Below, piece after piece: positions 1-5,719 of a stretch of 9,657 nucleotides of DNA. The position numbers and the translations under genes were made by a program. The notes under the pieces are model-generated. The model ran no database searches and was not told the DNA's origin. It saw only the letters and a program-made list of their open reading frames with translations. This stretch comes from an uncultured Clostridia bacterium (GTDB lineage: Bacteria; Bacillota; Clostridia; Oscillospirales; Ruminococcaceae): the NCBI GenBank assembly GCA_945931735.1, contig CAMEPN010000034.1:1-9657 (forward strand), given 5' to 3'. Each line of letters begins with the position of its first letter. Position 1 is the first letter of the stretch.

Positions 1-916
1 TCACCTCCGTTTCAGCAGTTTCGGGTTCTTGCTCCGATTCGATAATAACCGTGTCGATTACGGGGTTCTGTTCTTCGTTTTCGGTGGGGATTTCTTCGGA
101 CGGTGCGGGTTCGGAAACTGCGGGTACTGTCGGCTCTGTGGGAGTGGCAGGTGATTCGGACTTTTGTTCCTCCGCCTTTTCAGCCTCAGCTAATTCGGCG
201 AGCAACTTTTCCTGCGCTGCTATAAATTTTTGAGCGTTATCCGCAGTTCCTCTGTAAACCAGCGACAGGTGAATTTCGCCGTCTGCTTCAAGCCCCGCAA
301 GGATATTCGCCTGCGCCGGAGTTACCAGCAGAGTGACTGTTTCCGGGAGGTCGGGTTCTTCCTCACCGTCTGCGGTGACTACCACCTCGTTCTCGTCGTA
401 GCCCTCCTTATCCGTGACGGCGATTACCTCGACGTACTGAAGCTCGTCCGGAACGACGGTTTCGCTGGACTCGCGGAAATCTACTGCTATAACCGACACA
501 ATATCCCCCGAAATGAGCTTGCCGGATAGTCCTCCCGCAAAAGACGGAATTGTAACGGAAATTGCGCGTTTCTCGCCGGTGAGGTTGTAAAGATATGCGT
601 TCTCCCTGGCGGGTGTGTCGCTTATTTTATCCGGCAGAACATACTCACCGGCAAGAAGCTCCGAGGACACATATTTCCCGACCACATCTTCGGACTTTTT
701 GAGAACATCTGCTGGGAGATTGTACGCGCCGACCTCCACAATCTCAATGTCCTTTTCAGTAATTTCCTGCCCGATTTTCACGTCCTTTTTCATGCGGCCT
801 ATCTCGGTGGTGTTTTCCTTTGCCGCATTGAACAGCGGCGTAATCGCGAAGCAGATTATAAGCGACAACGCAATGCAGACAACGCCGAGGACGGTTCTGT
901 TTTTCAGTAATTTCAT
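1..916 (-). CDS. cpaB: CpaB/RcpC-family pilus assembly protein (SAF domain), 3' end outside window
   Basis: Reading from the ATG at 916 gives 305 residues open to the window edge; the stop lies beyond coordinate 1. Residues ~8-31 form one N-terminal membrane segment. Residues ~44-100 fit a SAF domain (KKDVKIGQEITEKDIEIV, then LLAGEYVLPDKI). Residues ~118-145 carry the RcpC-type SVTIPSFAGGL...SGDIVSVIAV motif. From ~residue 230 the chain becomes a low-complexity tail rich in Glu, Pro and Ala. CpaB/RcpC proteins are periplasmic or extracytoplasmic assembly factors of Flp/Tad pili. The gene starts 11 nt after the prepilin peptidase stop, with an AAAGGA ribosome site 6 nt before the ATG, so the two are probably co-transcribed. 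Family assignment is strong. Its role here (own pilus or conjugation apparatus) is inferred from the neighbours. Confidence 0.82.
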   Translation of the reverse strand, partial: MKLLKNRTVLGVVCIALSLIICFAITPLFNAAKENTTEIGRMKKDVKIGQEITEKDIEIVEVGAYNLPADVLKKSEDVVGKYVSSELLAGEYVLPDKISDTPARENAYLYNLTGEKRAISVTIPSFAGGLSGKLISGDIVSVIAVDFRESSETVVPDELQYVEVIAVTDKEGYDENEVVVTADGEEEPDLPETVTLLVTPAQANILAGLEADGEIHLSLVYRGTADNAQKFIAAQEKLLAELAEAEKAEEQKSESPATPTEPTVPAVSEPAPSEEIPTENEEQNPVIDTVIIESEQEPETAETEV

Positions 917-927
917 GTGTTTTCCTT

Positions 928-1344
928 TCAGAATAATAAGATTTCGGTACAAACGTACCCGATAAAAATGAACGGAACAAAAGGATAGCTTGTTGCTGCG
1001 AACTTTTTGCGTAGTTTCTGAATTATCCAAGCAAAAGCGTGAAACAGCAGCATTGAAATGAGGGCGATGAGGACAAGCAGAACGCTGCCCTCAAGCCCCA
1101 TTACAACACTCAGAGCAGCAATAATCTTCACATCTGCGCCTCCGAAACCGCCGCACAATACTGCGATTGCCAGACAAAGCGTCGGAACAGCCAGACCGAT
1201 AAGATTTTCAATATTGAAATTCAGAAATGCGGTCAGCAGGATTCCTACGCTGAAAACGTCTGAAACCTCACGGGTTCGAATGTCTGAGATCGTTGCGGCG
1301 GTCAGAAGAACAGAAATTATTGCGAACTGAGAAATAGGAAGCAT
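928..1344 (-). CDS. tadV: TadV/CpaA-type prepilin peptidase (type IV leader peptidase, A24)
   Basis: This is a 138-aa polytopic membrane protein, short even for the minimal TadV/CpaA class, with about five or six hydrophobic segments. Both expected catalytic aspartates are visible: D21 in the ISDIRTREV motif after the first helix, and D71 in GGADVK (the GxGDxK equivalent). The methylase domain of larger PilD proteins is absent, as expected for this class. These enzymes cleave the positively charged leader of class-III/Flp prepilins at the inner membrane. The ATG at 1344 shares its A with the TGA stop of the pilin-like gene just upstream (TGATG). No close Shine-Dalgarno is present, so translational coupling is likely. 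The coupling to a short peptide with a Gly-x4-acidic junction supports an enzyme-substrate pair, which is an inference. Confidence 0.87.
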   Translation of the reverse strand: MLPISQFAIISVLLTAATISDIRTREVSDVFSVGILLTAFLNFNIENLIGLAVPTLCLAIAVLCGGFGGADVKIIAALSVVMGLEGSVLLVLIALISMLLFHAFAWIIQKLRKKFAATSYPFVPFIFIGYVCTEILLF

Positions 1345-1562
1345 CAGCCGGCAAAGTTGAACATATCCTCGACCTTTTCGGTGAGAGTAGGCAGAATAGT
1401 GTCGCCGAACAGCGCATACAGACCGCCCAGCAGGAGCGCGCCGATCACCACCGCGATAAGGATTTTAACGCCGCTGTCCACGAAATTCTCACCGCGTGTG
1501 GAACGCAGGATTTCCTTTGCCTGAAGCGCCTTGAGCGTAATTCTAGTGATTAACTTCTTCAT
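1344..1562 (-). CDS. 72-aa Flp/pilin-like single-TM peptide, copy 1
   Basis: I chose the ATG at 1562 because GGAGG (1575-1571) lies 8 nt upstream; an in-frame ATG at 1577 would overlap that site. The product has a basic N-terminus (KKLITRITLKALQAK), then STRGENFVDSG, a single membrane helix (~residues 32-52), then DTILPTLTEKVEDMFNFAG. G24 followed by D29 at +5 resembles the Gly/x4-Glu cleavage site of Flp prepilins, with Asp for Glu. The prepilin peptidase gene starts inside its stop codon, fitting a pilin-like substrate. It may also belong to the short DUF6133-type proteins I recall from Firmicutes mobile elements; I cannot confirm this. It is almost identical to the second copy at 1933-2151 (only V32I differs). 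Confidence is high that it is a gene and moderate for function. Confidence 0.72.
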   Translation of the reverse strand: MKKLITRITLKALQAKEILRSTRGENFVDSGVKILIAVVIGALLLGGLYALFGDTILPTLTEKVEDMFNFAG

Positions 1563-1584
1563 GTGTTTTTCCTCCATTTTCTGA

Positions 1585-1920
1585 TTACATCGACATTCCC
1601 ATAGTCGGAGCAGAGCCGTCATTACTCTGCTCCACCGTAGCGTTCTGCGCCTGACCAAGCTGCTTTTCAAGGCAGAGCTGGTACGCCGCTACCGCCGCGT
1701 TGTTCAGCTGCTGTCTGAATTCTGCCGTTGTGGGGAAGCACACGTCTGTGTAGCTGCCGTCCCTTTTCTGGTAGTTCGGCATGGACAGGAACAGTCCGTT
1801 TTTGCCCTCAACCAGCTTCATGCCGCGCACGGCAAAGCAGTTCCCGATAGTCGCGGAAACATATGCCTTGACGTTGCTGTCAGGTGCGCCTAGCCTCGTG
1901 ATTTTTACATCGATCTCCAT
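1585..1920 (-). CDS. spoVG: SpoVG-family protein
   Basis: The protein has 111 residues. The N-terminal ~85 match the SpoVG fold: MEIDVKITRLG, then KAYVSATIGNCFAVRGMKLV, then the hallmark EGKNGLFLSMP, then DVCFP before a C-terminal helix. Bacillus SpoVG is a small nucleic-acid-binding regulator affecting septation, sporulation and envelope genes. Divergent copies are common on clostridial plasmids and integrative elements, where the target is unknown. Residues ~86-111 are a Gln/Asn/Ser/Met-rich tail not seen in Bacillus SpoVG. GGAGG lies 6 nt before the ATG. The gene sits between two nearly identical pilin-like genes, with 12 nt to the stop of the upstream one and 22 nt to the start of the downstream one. 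This placement suggests co-expression with them. It ends in Met-TAA, like several other genes here. Confidence 0.85.
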   Translation of the reverse strand: MEIDVKITRLGAPDSNVKAYVSATIGNCFAVRGMKLVEGKNGLFLSMPNYQKRDGSYTDVCFPTTAEFRQQLNNAAVAAYQLCLEKQLGQAQNATVEQSNDGSAPTMGMSM

Positions 1921-1932
1921 GTCTTACCTCCA

Positions 1933-2151
1933 TTAGCCGGCGAAGTTGAACATATCCTCGACCTTCTCGGTGAGGGTGGGGAGAATGGTGTCACCGAACA
2001 GCGCATACAGACCGCCCAGCAGGAGTGCGCCTATAACCACTGCGATGAGAATCTTGATGCCGCTGTCCACGAAATTCTCACCGCGGGTGGAACGCAGGAT
2101 TTCCTTTGCCTGAAGCGCCTTGAGTGTGATTCTTGTGATTAACTTCTTCAT
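1933..2151 (-). CDS. 72-aa Flp/pilin-like single-TM peptide, copy 2
   Basis: This has the same architecture as copy 1 at 1344-1562: basic N-terminus, GENFVD junction, one membrane helix, conserved tail ending MFNFAG. I count about 21 nucleotide differences over 219 nt but only one amino-acid change (I32 here, V32 in copy 1). That implies old duplication with strong purifying selection rather than a recent copy. The ATG at 2151 follows the same GGAGGAAAAACAC ribosome site. A longer in-frame start at 2187 is open, but it would run through the ribosome site and the tail of the upstream terminator, so I reject it. It is the first gene after the internal terminator at 2186-2210. The likely role is a pilin-like or export-apparatus peptide processed by the prepilin peptidase at 928-1344; this is inferred. 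Confidence 0.72.
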   Translation of the reverse strand: MKKLITRITLKALQAKEILRSTRGENFVDSGIKILIAVVIGALLLGGLYALFGDTILPTLTEKVEDMFNFAG

Positions 2152-2185
2152 GTGTTTTTCCTCCATAAAAATGTTGTATTTATGC

Positions 2186-2210
2186 AAAAATCCGCAGATT
2201 GCTCTGCGGA
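2186..2210 (-). terminator. Intrinsic terminator with GCAA tetraloop
   Basis: On the minus strand TCCGCAGA-GCAA-TCTGCGGA forms a perfect 8-bp stem closed by a GNRA tetraloop and followed by TTTTTG. It begins 1 nt after the TAA of the DUF3849-type gene and ends about 35 nt before the next start codon. It would reduce read-through from the regulatory block into the pilin-like block. Confidence 0.85.
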
Positions 2211-2211
2211 A

Positions 2212-2919
2212 TTACATATTAAGTTGTGGTTCGTGTGTCTGCTTTTCAGTAAACTCTGAAAGCTTTTGCGCAGCCCACTCCGGGATATATTGCTCGTCAA
2301 TTATTCCAAGAAAATCTGTGCGGTTAAACTGCGCCTGTTCGCCGTCCGAAAGAAACCTCCCGAACACCTTTCGACCGCTTGCAGTCGGGGAGCAGCCAAA
2401 GCCGTTATCCGCCAGAAAGAGCTGGTTTTCCGGAATTCTGTATTCCTCTCTTAGAGCGGTGTCCCGCAGGATCAGCAGCTTTCCGGTGTAGTCCTGCGGC
2501 TCGTCCGACCGGACTATATGCTTGCCGGAGAACAGCCCCAGCTCCGAATACATTTTCTGCACCTGACCTGCAAGTCCGTCCACCAGACAGCTATGGCAGT
2601 TCAGCGCAAATTCGCTGTTTCTTTCGCTTTTGGGGATATTGAACGATTTTGCCCATGTCCTGTTGTCACGGCATATTCTTCCGTCGCCGCTGCGCAGTTC
2701 AATTGTGTTCGCAATTACCCACATGGTGCGGTCGTAGCCGAATTCCTTGACGGTCTGCTGAATGCACTCCGAAGGAAGATTATATCCGTCGAACCTCTCC
2801 GCAACGATTTTGTCCAGAAAGTCCCGGCAGCGGATATTCTCACGAAGGCTGTCTTTCCAGAGCTGCACTCGATCCGTGCTTTTGGCTTCGCGAAGCGAAT
2901 ATCTGTACAAATGCTCCAT
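2212..2919 (-). CDS. DUF3849-type mobile-element protein with C-terminal second domain
   Basis: This is a 235-aa soluble protein. Residues ~1-110 (LYRYSLREAKSTDRVQLWKDS, then the C-I-QQTVKEFGYDRTMWVIANT region and GRICRDNRTWAKSF) match the DUF3849 pattern known from clostridial conjugative elements. Residues ~140-225 hold a second conserved block (YTGKLLILRDTALREEYR, QLFLADNGFGCSPTASGRKVFG, then GIIDEQYIPEWAAQKL) that I also associate with polyvalent or antirestriction-like proteins of these elements. Biochemical function is unknown. The ATG at 2919 abuts the TGA of the antirepressor gene (2922-2920), and AGGAGG lies 5 nt before it, so the pair is translationally coupled. The coding sequence ends Met-TAA directly before an intrinsic terminator, making it the last gene of the upstream block. 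Confidence 0.75.
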   Translation of the reverse strand: MEHLYRYSLREAKSTDRVQLWKDSLRENIRCRDFLDKIVAERFDGYNLPSECIQQTVKEFGYDRTMWVIANTIELRSGDGRICRDNRTWAKSFNIPKSERNSEFALNCHSCLVDGLAGQVQKMYSELGLFSGKHIVRSDEPQDYTGKLLILRDTALREEYRIPENQLFLADNGFGCSPTASGRKVFGRFLSDGEQAQFNRTDFLGIIDEQYIPEWAAQKLSEFTEKQTHEPQLNM

Positions 2920-3684
2920 TCAGTCCTCCTGTTCGCACATGGGAAGAATACCTCTTTCCTTGAGGAACTGATACAAGAACAGTCGTCCCACCTGCGTCCA
3001 GCAGGTGTGCATTACGGATTTGTCCTCGCCTATCTGGTAGGTTTTGCTCTGGGTGTAGTTTTTGTCGGAGTACTCCGCATACAGCACCCACGAATTGCGT
3101 ATAGGAAACTGGATTCTAAGCTCATGCAACAGCTTGTTGAACGCAACCGCGGACATTCCGTAGTCCTTTGCAATTTGCGTGACAGGGACGGAATTTTTGC
3201 TGTTCAAAATCTGGTCGTAATACCTCGCCTTGACCGTGAGAAAAGCGTTTTCTTCTTCGAGCTTCTGCCGCTTTTCCTGCTCGTCTGCGAGGGTATTCAG
3301 CAGCTTTGCCAGCTCACGGGGATCGCTCATTGTTCTGTGGAGCGTTTCGGCGGTGAGATAAGCGCCGTTTCTGCGGATAGAGGGAAGCACCTCGGCTGTC
3401 ACCCAATGCTTGAACGCCTTTGCGGAAGGCAGCTTGCTTGAAAGGATAAGGCTGTACAGACCACTTTCGTTTATCAATTTACCCTGCGTTCCATTGACGG
3501 TGAACGAATCGTTCACCGTTACATCATCGCTGTCAACATGGTCGCGAAGAGCCTTTGCAGGATTAGTGTAGCCGAGCGAAAGTGCAACGTCCTTTCCCCC
3601 AAACCACGGCTCTCCGTCAATTTTCAGCGTGCGAATCTCCCCAAACTGCTCATGACAGAACAGCATTATTTCCGAATTACTCAT
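2920..3684 (-). CDS. Phage-type antirepressor, BRO-N plus KilAC/ANT-like C-terminus
   Basis: The protein has 254 residues. Residues ~14-108 are a BRO-N domain (IRTLKIDGEPWFGGKDVALSLGY, then LINESGLYSLILSSKLPSAKAFKHWV, EVLPSIRRNGAYL). A Glu/Lys-rich probable coiled coil spans ~120-155. The C-terminal region (~156-245) resembles the phage antirepressor KilAC/ANT domain: SVPVTQIAKDYGMSAVAFNK, then VGRLFLYQFLKERGI. Such proteins bind DNA or phage-type repressors and relieve repression of lysogenic or mobile-element genes. AGGAGG lies 6 nt before the ATG. The start overlaps the last 8 nt of the AbrB-type gene and the stop abuts the DUF3849 gene, so all three form one coupled unit. I infer a switch role for the element; no target operator is visible. 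Confidence 0.85.
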   Translation of the reverse strand: MSNSEIMLFCHEQFGEIRTLKIDGEPWFGGKDVALSLGYTNPAKALRDHVDSDDVTVNDSFTVNGTQGKLINESGLYSLILSSKLPSAKAFKHWVTAEVLPSIRRNGAYLTAETLHRTMSDPRELAKLLNTLADEQEKRQKLEEENAFLTVKARYYDQILNSKNSVPVTQIAKDYGMSAVAFNKLLHELRIQFPIRNSWVLYAEYSDKNYTQSKTYQIGEDKSVMHTCWTQVGRLFLYQFLKERGILPMCEQED

Positions 3685-3913
3685 CGATAGCCTCCTGAAT
3701 TATAAGCCGCCCGTTCTCGGAGCAGACCTCCAGCGTGCTGCCTGTGGGAATCCCGGCGTCGTCAAGGTATACCTGCGGAACGATGATTTCCTCATCGCCG
3801 AGGTGTATTGAGATTCTAACCTCATCGCCGGGGCGCAGGTCGAGAATCTCCTGCGCCTGCTCCGAGAGCTTCAGATTGCCGTTACCAGTGATCTTGCAGT
3901 TAAATGTTACCAT
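3677..3913 (-). CDS. AbrB/SpoVT-like swapped-hairpin DNA-binding protein
   Basis: This is a 78-aa protein. The N-terminal half, LKLSEQAQEILDLRPGDEVRISI, has the AbrB/MazE swapped-hairpin pattern (beta strand, short helix, LRPGDEV turn). The second half, VYLDDAGIPTGSTLEVCSENGRLII, repeats the same pattern, so there may be two half-domains. These proteins are transition-state-type regulators or antitoxins; no toxin gene is adjacent, so a regulator is more likely. I chose the ATG at 3913 because AGGAGG (3925-3920) is 6 nt upstream; a TTG at 3931 would lie upstream of that site. The start overlaps the end of the methylase gene by 14 nt and the stop overlaps the antirepressor start by 8 nt. That tight packing implies co-translation. 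Confidence 0.82.
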   Translation of the reverse strand: MVTFNCKITGNGNLKLSEQAQEILDLRPGDEVRISIHLGDEEIIVPQVYLDDAGIPTGSTLEVCSENGRLIIQEAIDE

Positions 3914-4736
3914 AATTGTCCTCCTCGTCAAAAAATGAAATCTGTCTGTTGCTGTTCAGGCGTTCGTTCAGGTCGTAGTTCGCAATGAGCAGCTCGCCGA
4001 ACATACTGCCTCCGTCGAACCGCTGGCGGATATTGTTCAGACGCTCGTACGCGTACATCTCGCAGCCGTCATACAGACTGCGTATCTCCGGGCAGTCGTT
4101 GTAGGACACCATAAACTTGCCGGATATCCCGGAAAGCACATTGCGAAGCCGTTCGTGGTCGGCAGTTCCGAAAGCGACGTTCTCATAATAGCTCTCCGTG
4201 TTGAAGTACGGCGGGTCGCAGTAAAAAAAGCTCACCTCGCTGTCCTGCTGCAAGATGAGCTTCTCGAAATCTTTGTTTTCAATTACGACCTTCTGCAACC
4301 TGCGGCAAGCCTGTTCGATAAGCGGGAAGTTGCTCCACATGGAATGGGGCTTACCTCCGAAGCTGTCGCAGGAGCTTGCGTAGCTGTACCGGATTAGCTG
4401 GTAGAATTCCGCAGCACGTTTCACATCGCCAATTTCCGCTGGTTCGCTGATTATGTGCTTTATCCTGTCGAAGTCCTCCCGGCTGTTAAGCACGAAACGA
4501 AGCCTTTCAATAAGCTCGGCGCTGTGGTCGCGGACGCAGGTGTACAGATTTGAGATGTTGCTGTTGAAGTCGTTAAACACCTCGAAGTCGTTGTTCGGGT
4601 GCTTCGCAAACAGAATCCACCCGCCTCCTCCGAAAACCTCGATGTACTTTTCGTAGTACACTGGGAATCTCGGAATAATGATGTCACGGCTGCTTTTCTT
4701 GCCGCCGATCCAGCTCATAAAGCTGTTGATAATCAT
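3900..4736 (-). CDS. D12-class (Dam-like) N6-adenine DNA methyltransferase
   Basis: The product has 278 residues from the ATG at 4736. The S-adenosylmethionine site is clear: SWIGGKK near the N-terminus and YIEVFGGGG at residues 31-39. The catalytic motif CDPPYF has DPPY at 174-177, in the alpha-class order typical of Dam/D12 enzymes. Transfer of a methyl group to adenine is near certain; the target sequence is unknown. No restriction nuclease is adjacent, so it is probably an orphan methylase protecting the element. The start is ambiguous. The ATG at 4736 is only 2 nt after GAGG. The family start (MNSFxSWIGGK) would fall on ATC at 4730, which is 8 nt after GAGG. A GTG-initiated extension to 4820 is open but runs through a structured leader. 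It overlaps the AbrB-type gene by 14 nt. Confidence 0.9.
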   Translation of the reverse strand: MIINSFMSWIGGKKSSRDIIIPRFPVYYEKYIEVFGGGGWILFAKHPNNDFEVFNDFNSNISNLYTCVRDHSAELIERLRFVLNSREDFDRIKHIISEPAEIGDVKRAAEFYQLIRYSYASSCDSFGGKPHSMWSNFPLIEQACRRLQKVVIENKDFEKLILQQDSEVSFFYCDPPYFNTESYYENVAFGTADHERLRNVLSGISGKFMVSYNDCPEIRSLYDGCEMYAYERLNNIRQRFDGGSMFGELLIANYDLNERLNSNRQISFFDEEDNYGNI

Positions 4737-4833
4737 CACCTCTTTCGGCAATTCTGCTGTGAACGAAAGCGATTTCAACCGAAAAAAGTATTGTGAGTTC
4801 GTGCAAACGCCTGCGTTCACAGGCTGATTGCAT
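4731..4833 (-). promoter_or_regulatory. Structured RNA leader, copy 1 (upstream of the D12 methylase)
   Basis: This is about 100 nt, minus strand, beginning ATGCAATCAGCCTGTGAACG 4 nt after the stop of the YubB-like gene. CTGTGAACG (4822-4814) is exactly complementary to CGTTCACAG (4765-4757), a 9-bp outer stem. GCGTTT (4810-4805) pairs with AAA-T-CGC (4775-4769), an inner stem with one bulged T. A competing small hairpin, GCCTG/CAGGC at the 5' side, uses part of the same strand, so two exclusive folds are possible. The Shine-Dalgarno AAAGAGG follows 11 nt after the outer stem. About 80% of it recurs upstream of the YubB-like gene. I recall a predicted motif called D12-methyl located before D12 methylase genes; this may be an instance, unverified. 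Confidence 0.72.
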
Positions 4834-4837
4834 TTAC

Positions 4838-5620
4838 TTACATCTTGGGGGAAATGTCCGGATCTTCTTCAGGGTCGTGGTATTCGTAGGTCTGGGTCTT
4901 TTCGTTGAACGCGAATCCCTCCTCGGCGAGATCCAAGCCCCACAGCTCTGCTGCAAGCTCGAATGCCTCCTTGCTATGAGCGTCAAAGCGGGTCAGCTCA
5001 GAAATCTCGCCGCCCTTGAATTCTGCTTCTCCGGTATTTACACCGACGTCCTCGTCCGCCCAGCGGCTTGAAATTATGATGTCAGGGAACTTCTCGGACA
5101 GAGCACGCAGTATGGGGACAGGCGCAGACCACGGGGTCGTGAATTCGATAGTATCGCTGCTGACTGCCTCCTGATTGCCAGCCTCCCACTTGCATCCCCA
5201 AGCTTTTACCCTCCACTCATACCATGTCGGCGCACCGTATTGCATGATGTTGTCCAGATAGATCCTGCCCTTTTCCAGCGCCTGACGATTGACGGTCGCC
5301 GTCATGACATTCGGCTTGGAATGCGAAAAGAATGCATTTACCTTGTTTACAGTTTCACGGAATTCGTCCGGCTGGAGTTTCTTCTCTCCGAAATCGTCCG
5401 TAATGGGATTTATTGCGGTGAGGATTGCTGACAAGTAGGGGACTTCCATGCTGCCGGCGTCAACGTTCAGACTTTCCGGCATGCGGATTATTTTGTTGAA
5501 GTCGATTACAGCGGAATGCTCTCTGCTTTCGCCCTTGTCCGGTCTGATGAAGTCCATTAGCTCGGCGACACGGCTTTCATCTCCATTGAAACGGACTTGG
5601 TTAATAATATAGTTTGGAAT
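4838..5620 (-). CDS. Api92/YubB-like ferredoxin-fold protein (DUF1281 group), likely ATT start
   Basis: The product has 260 residues from 5620. The N-terminus PNYIINQVRFNGDESRV, then VIDFNKIIRMPESL, the centre APTWYEWRVKAWGCKWEA and TPWSAPVPILRALSEKFPD fit the Api92/YubB-like ferredoxin-fold family found on plasmids, phages and conjugative elements. Its molecular role is unknown. Family members normally start Met-Pro-Asn; here the Met position is ATT (5620-5618), exactly 8 nt after a strong GAGGAGG (5635-5629). No ATG, GTG or TTG lies at a usable distance. The frame stays open up to an ATG at 5719, overlapping the previous stop, which would add 33 residues read through a structured leader. 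I prefer the ATT start, though automated gene callers would choose 5719. It ends Lys-Met-TAA. Confidence 0.78.
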   Translation of the reverse strand: MPNYIINQVRFNGDESRVAELMDFIRPDKGESREHSAVIDFNKIIRMPESLNVDAGSMEVPYLSAILTAINPITDDFGEKKLQPDEFRETVNKVNAFFSHSKPNVMTATVNRQALEKGRIYLDNIMQYGAPTWYEWRVKAWGCKWEAGNQEAVSSDTIEFTTPWSAPVPILRALSEKFPDIIISSRWADEDVGVNTGEAEFKGGEISELTRFDAHSKEAFELAAELWGLDLAEEGFAFNEKTQTYEYHDPEEDPDISPKM

Positions 5621-5719
5621 GGTTATTACCTCCTCGGCAATTCTGCTGTGAACAGGCGTTTCAACCGAAAAAAGAAAAGTGGATTCGTGCAAACACCTGC
5701 GTTCACAGGCTGATTGCAT
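5621..5719 (-). promoter_or_regulatory. Structured RNA leader, copy 2 (upstream of the YubB-like gene)
   Basis: This is the second copy of the leader, starting within the TAATG that ends the LPD28-like gene. CTGTGAA (5708-5702) pairs with TTCACAG (5652-5646). After a 2-nt bulge CAGGTGTTT (5699-5691) pairs with AAACGCCTG (5661-5653), 9 bp with one G-U. Compared with copy 1, the inner stem differs in sequence on both arms yet still pairs, which argues for selection on structure. The apical loop keeps GCACGAA and TTTTTTCGGTTG. The 3' flank CAGAATTGCCGA and a GAGGAGGT Shine-Dalgarno match copy 1. An in-frame ORF (MQSACERR...) crosses it, but most differences between copies change the amino acid, so a leader peptide is the less likely explanation. 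Confidence 0.72.

Noticed and set aside
1571..1577. ATG at 1577 (and the matching ATG before copy 2) as the pilin-like start
   Set aside because: It overlaps the GGAGG that serves the ATG 15 nt downstream, and the added residues MEEKH lack any upstream ribosome site.
2518..3441. Long plus-strand ORF of 307 aa
   Set aside because: It is antisense to the antirepressor and DUF3849 genes, which have clear family motifs; the product looks like a compositional shadow.
4737..4820. GTG-initiated N-terminal extension of the methylase
   Set aside because: The extension reads through the structured leader and has no ribosome site; the family starts at the MNSFxSWIGG region.
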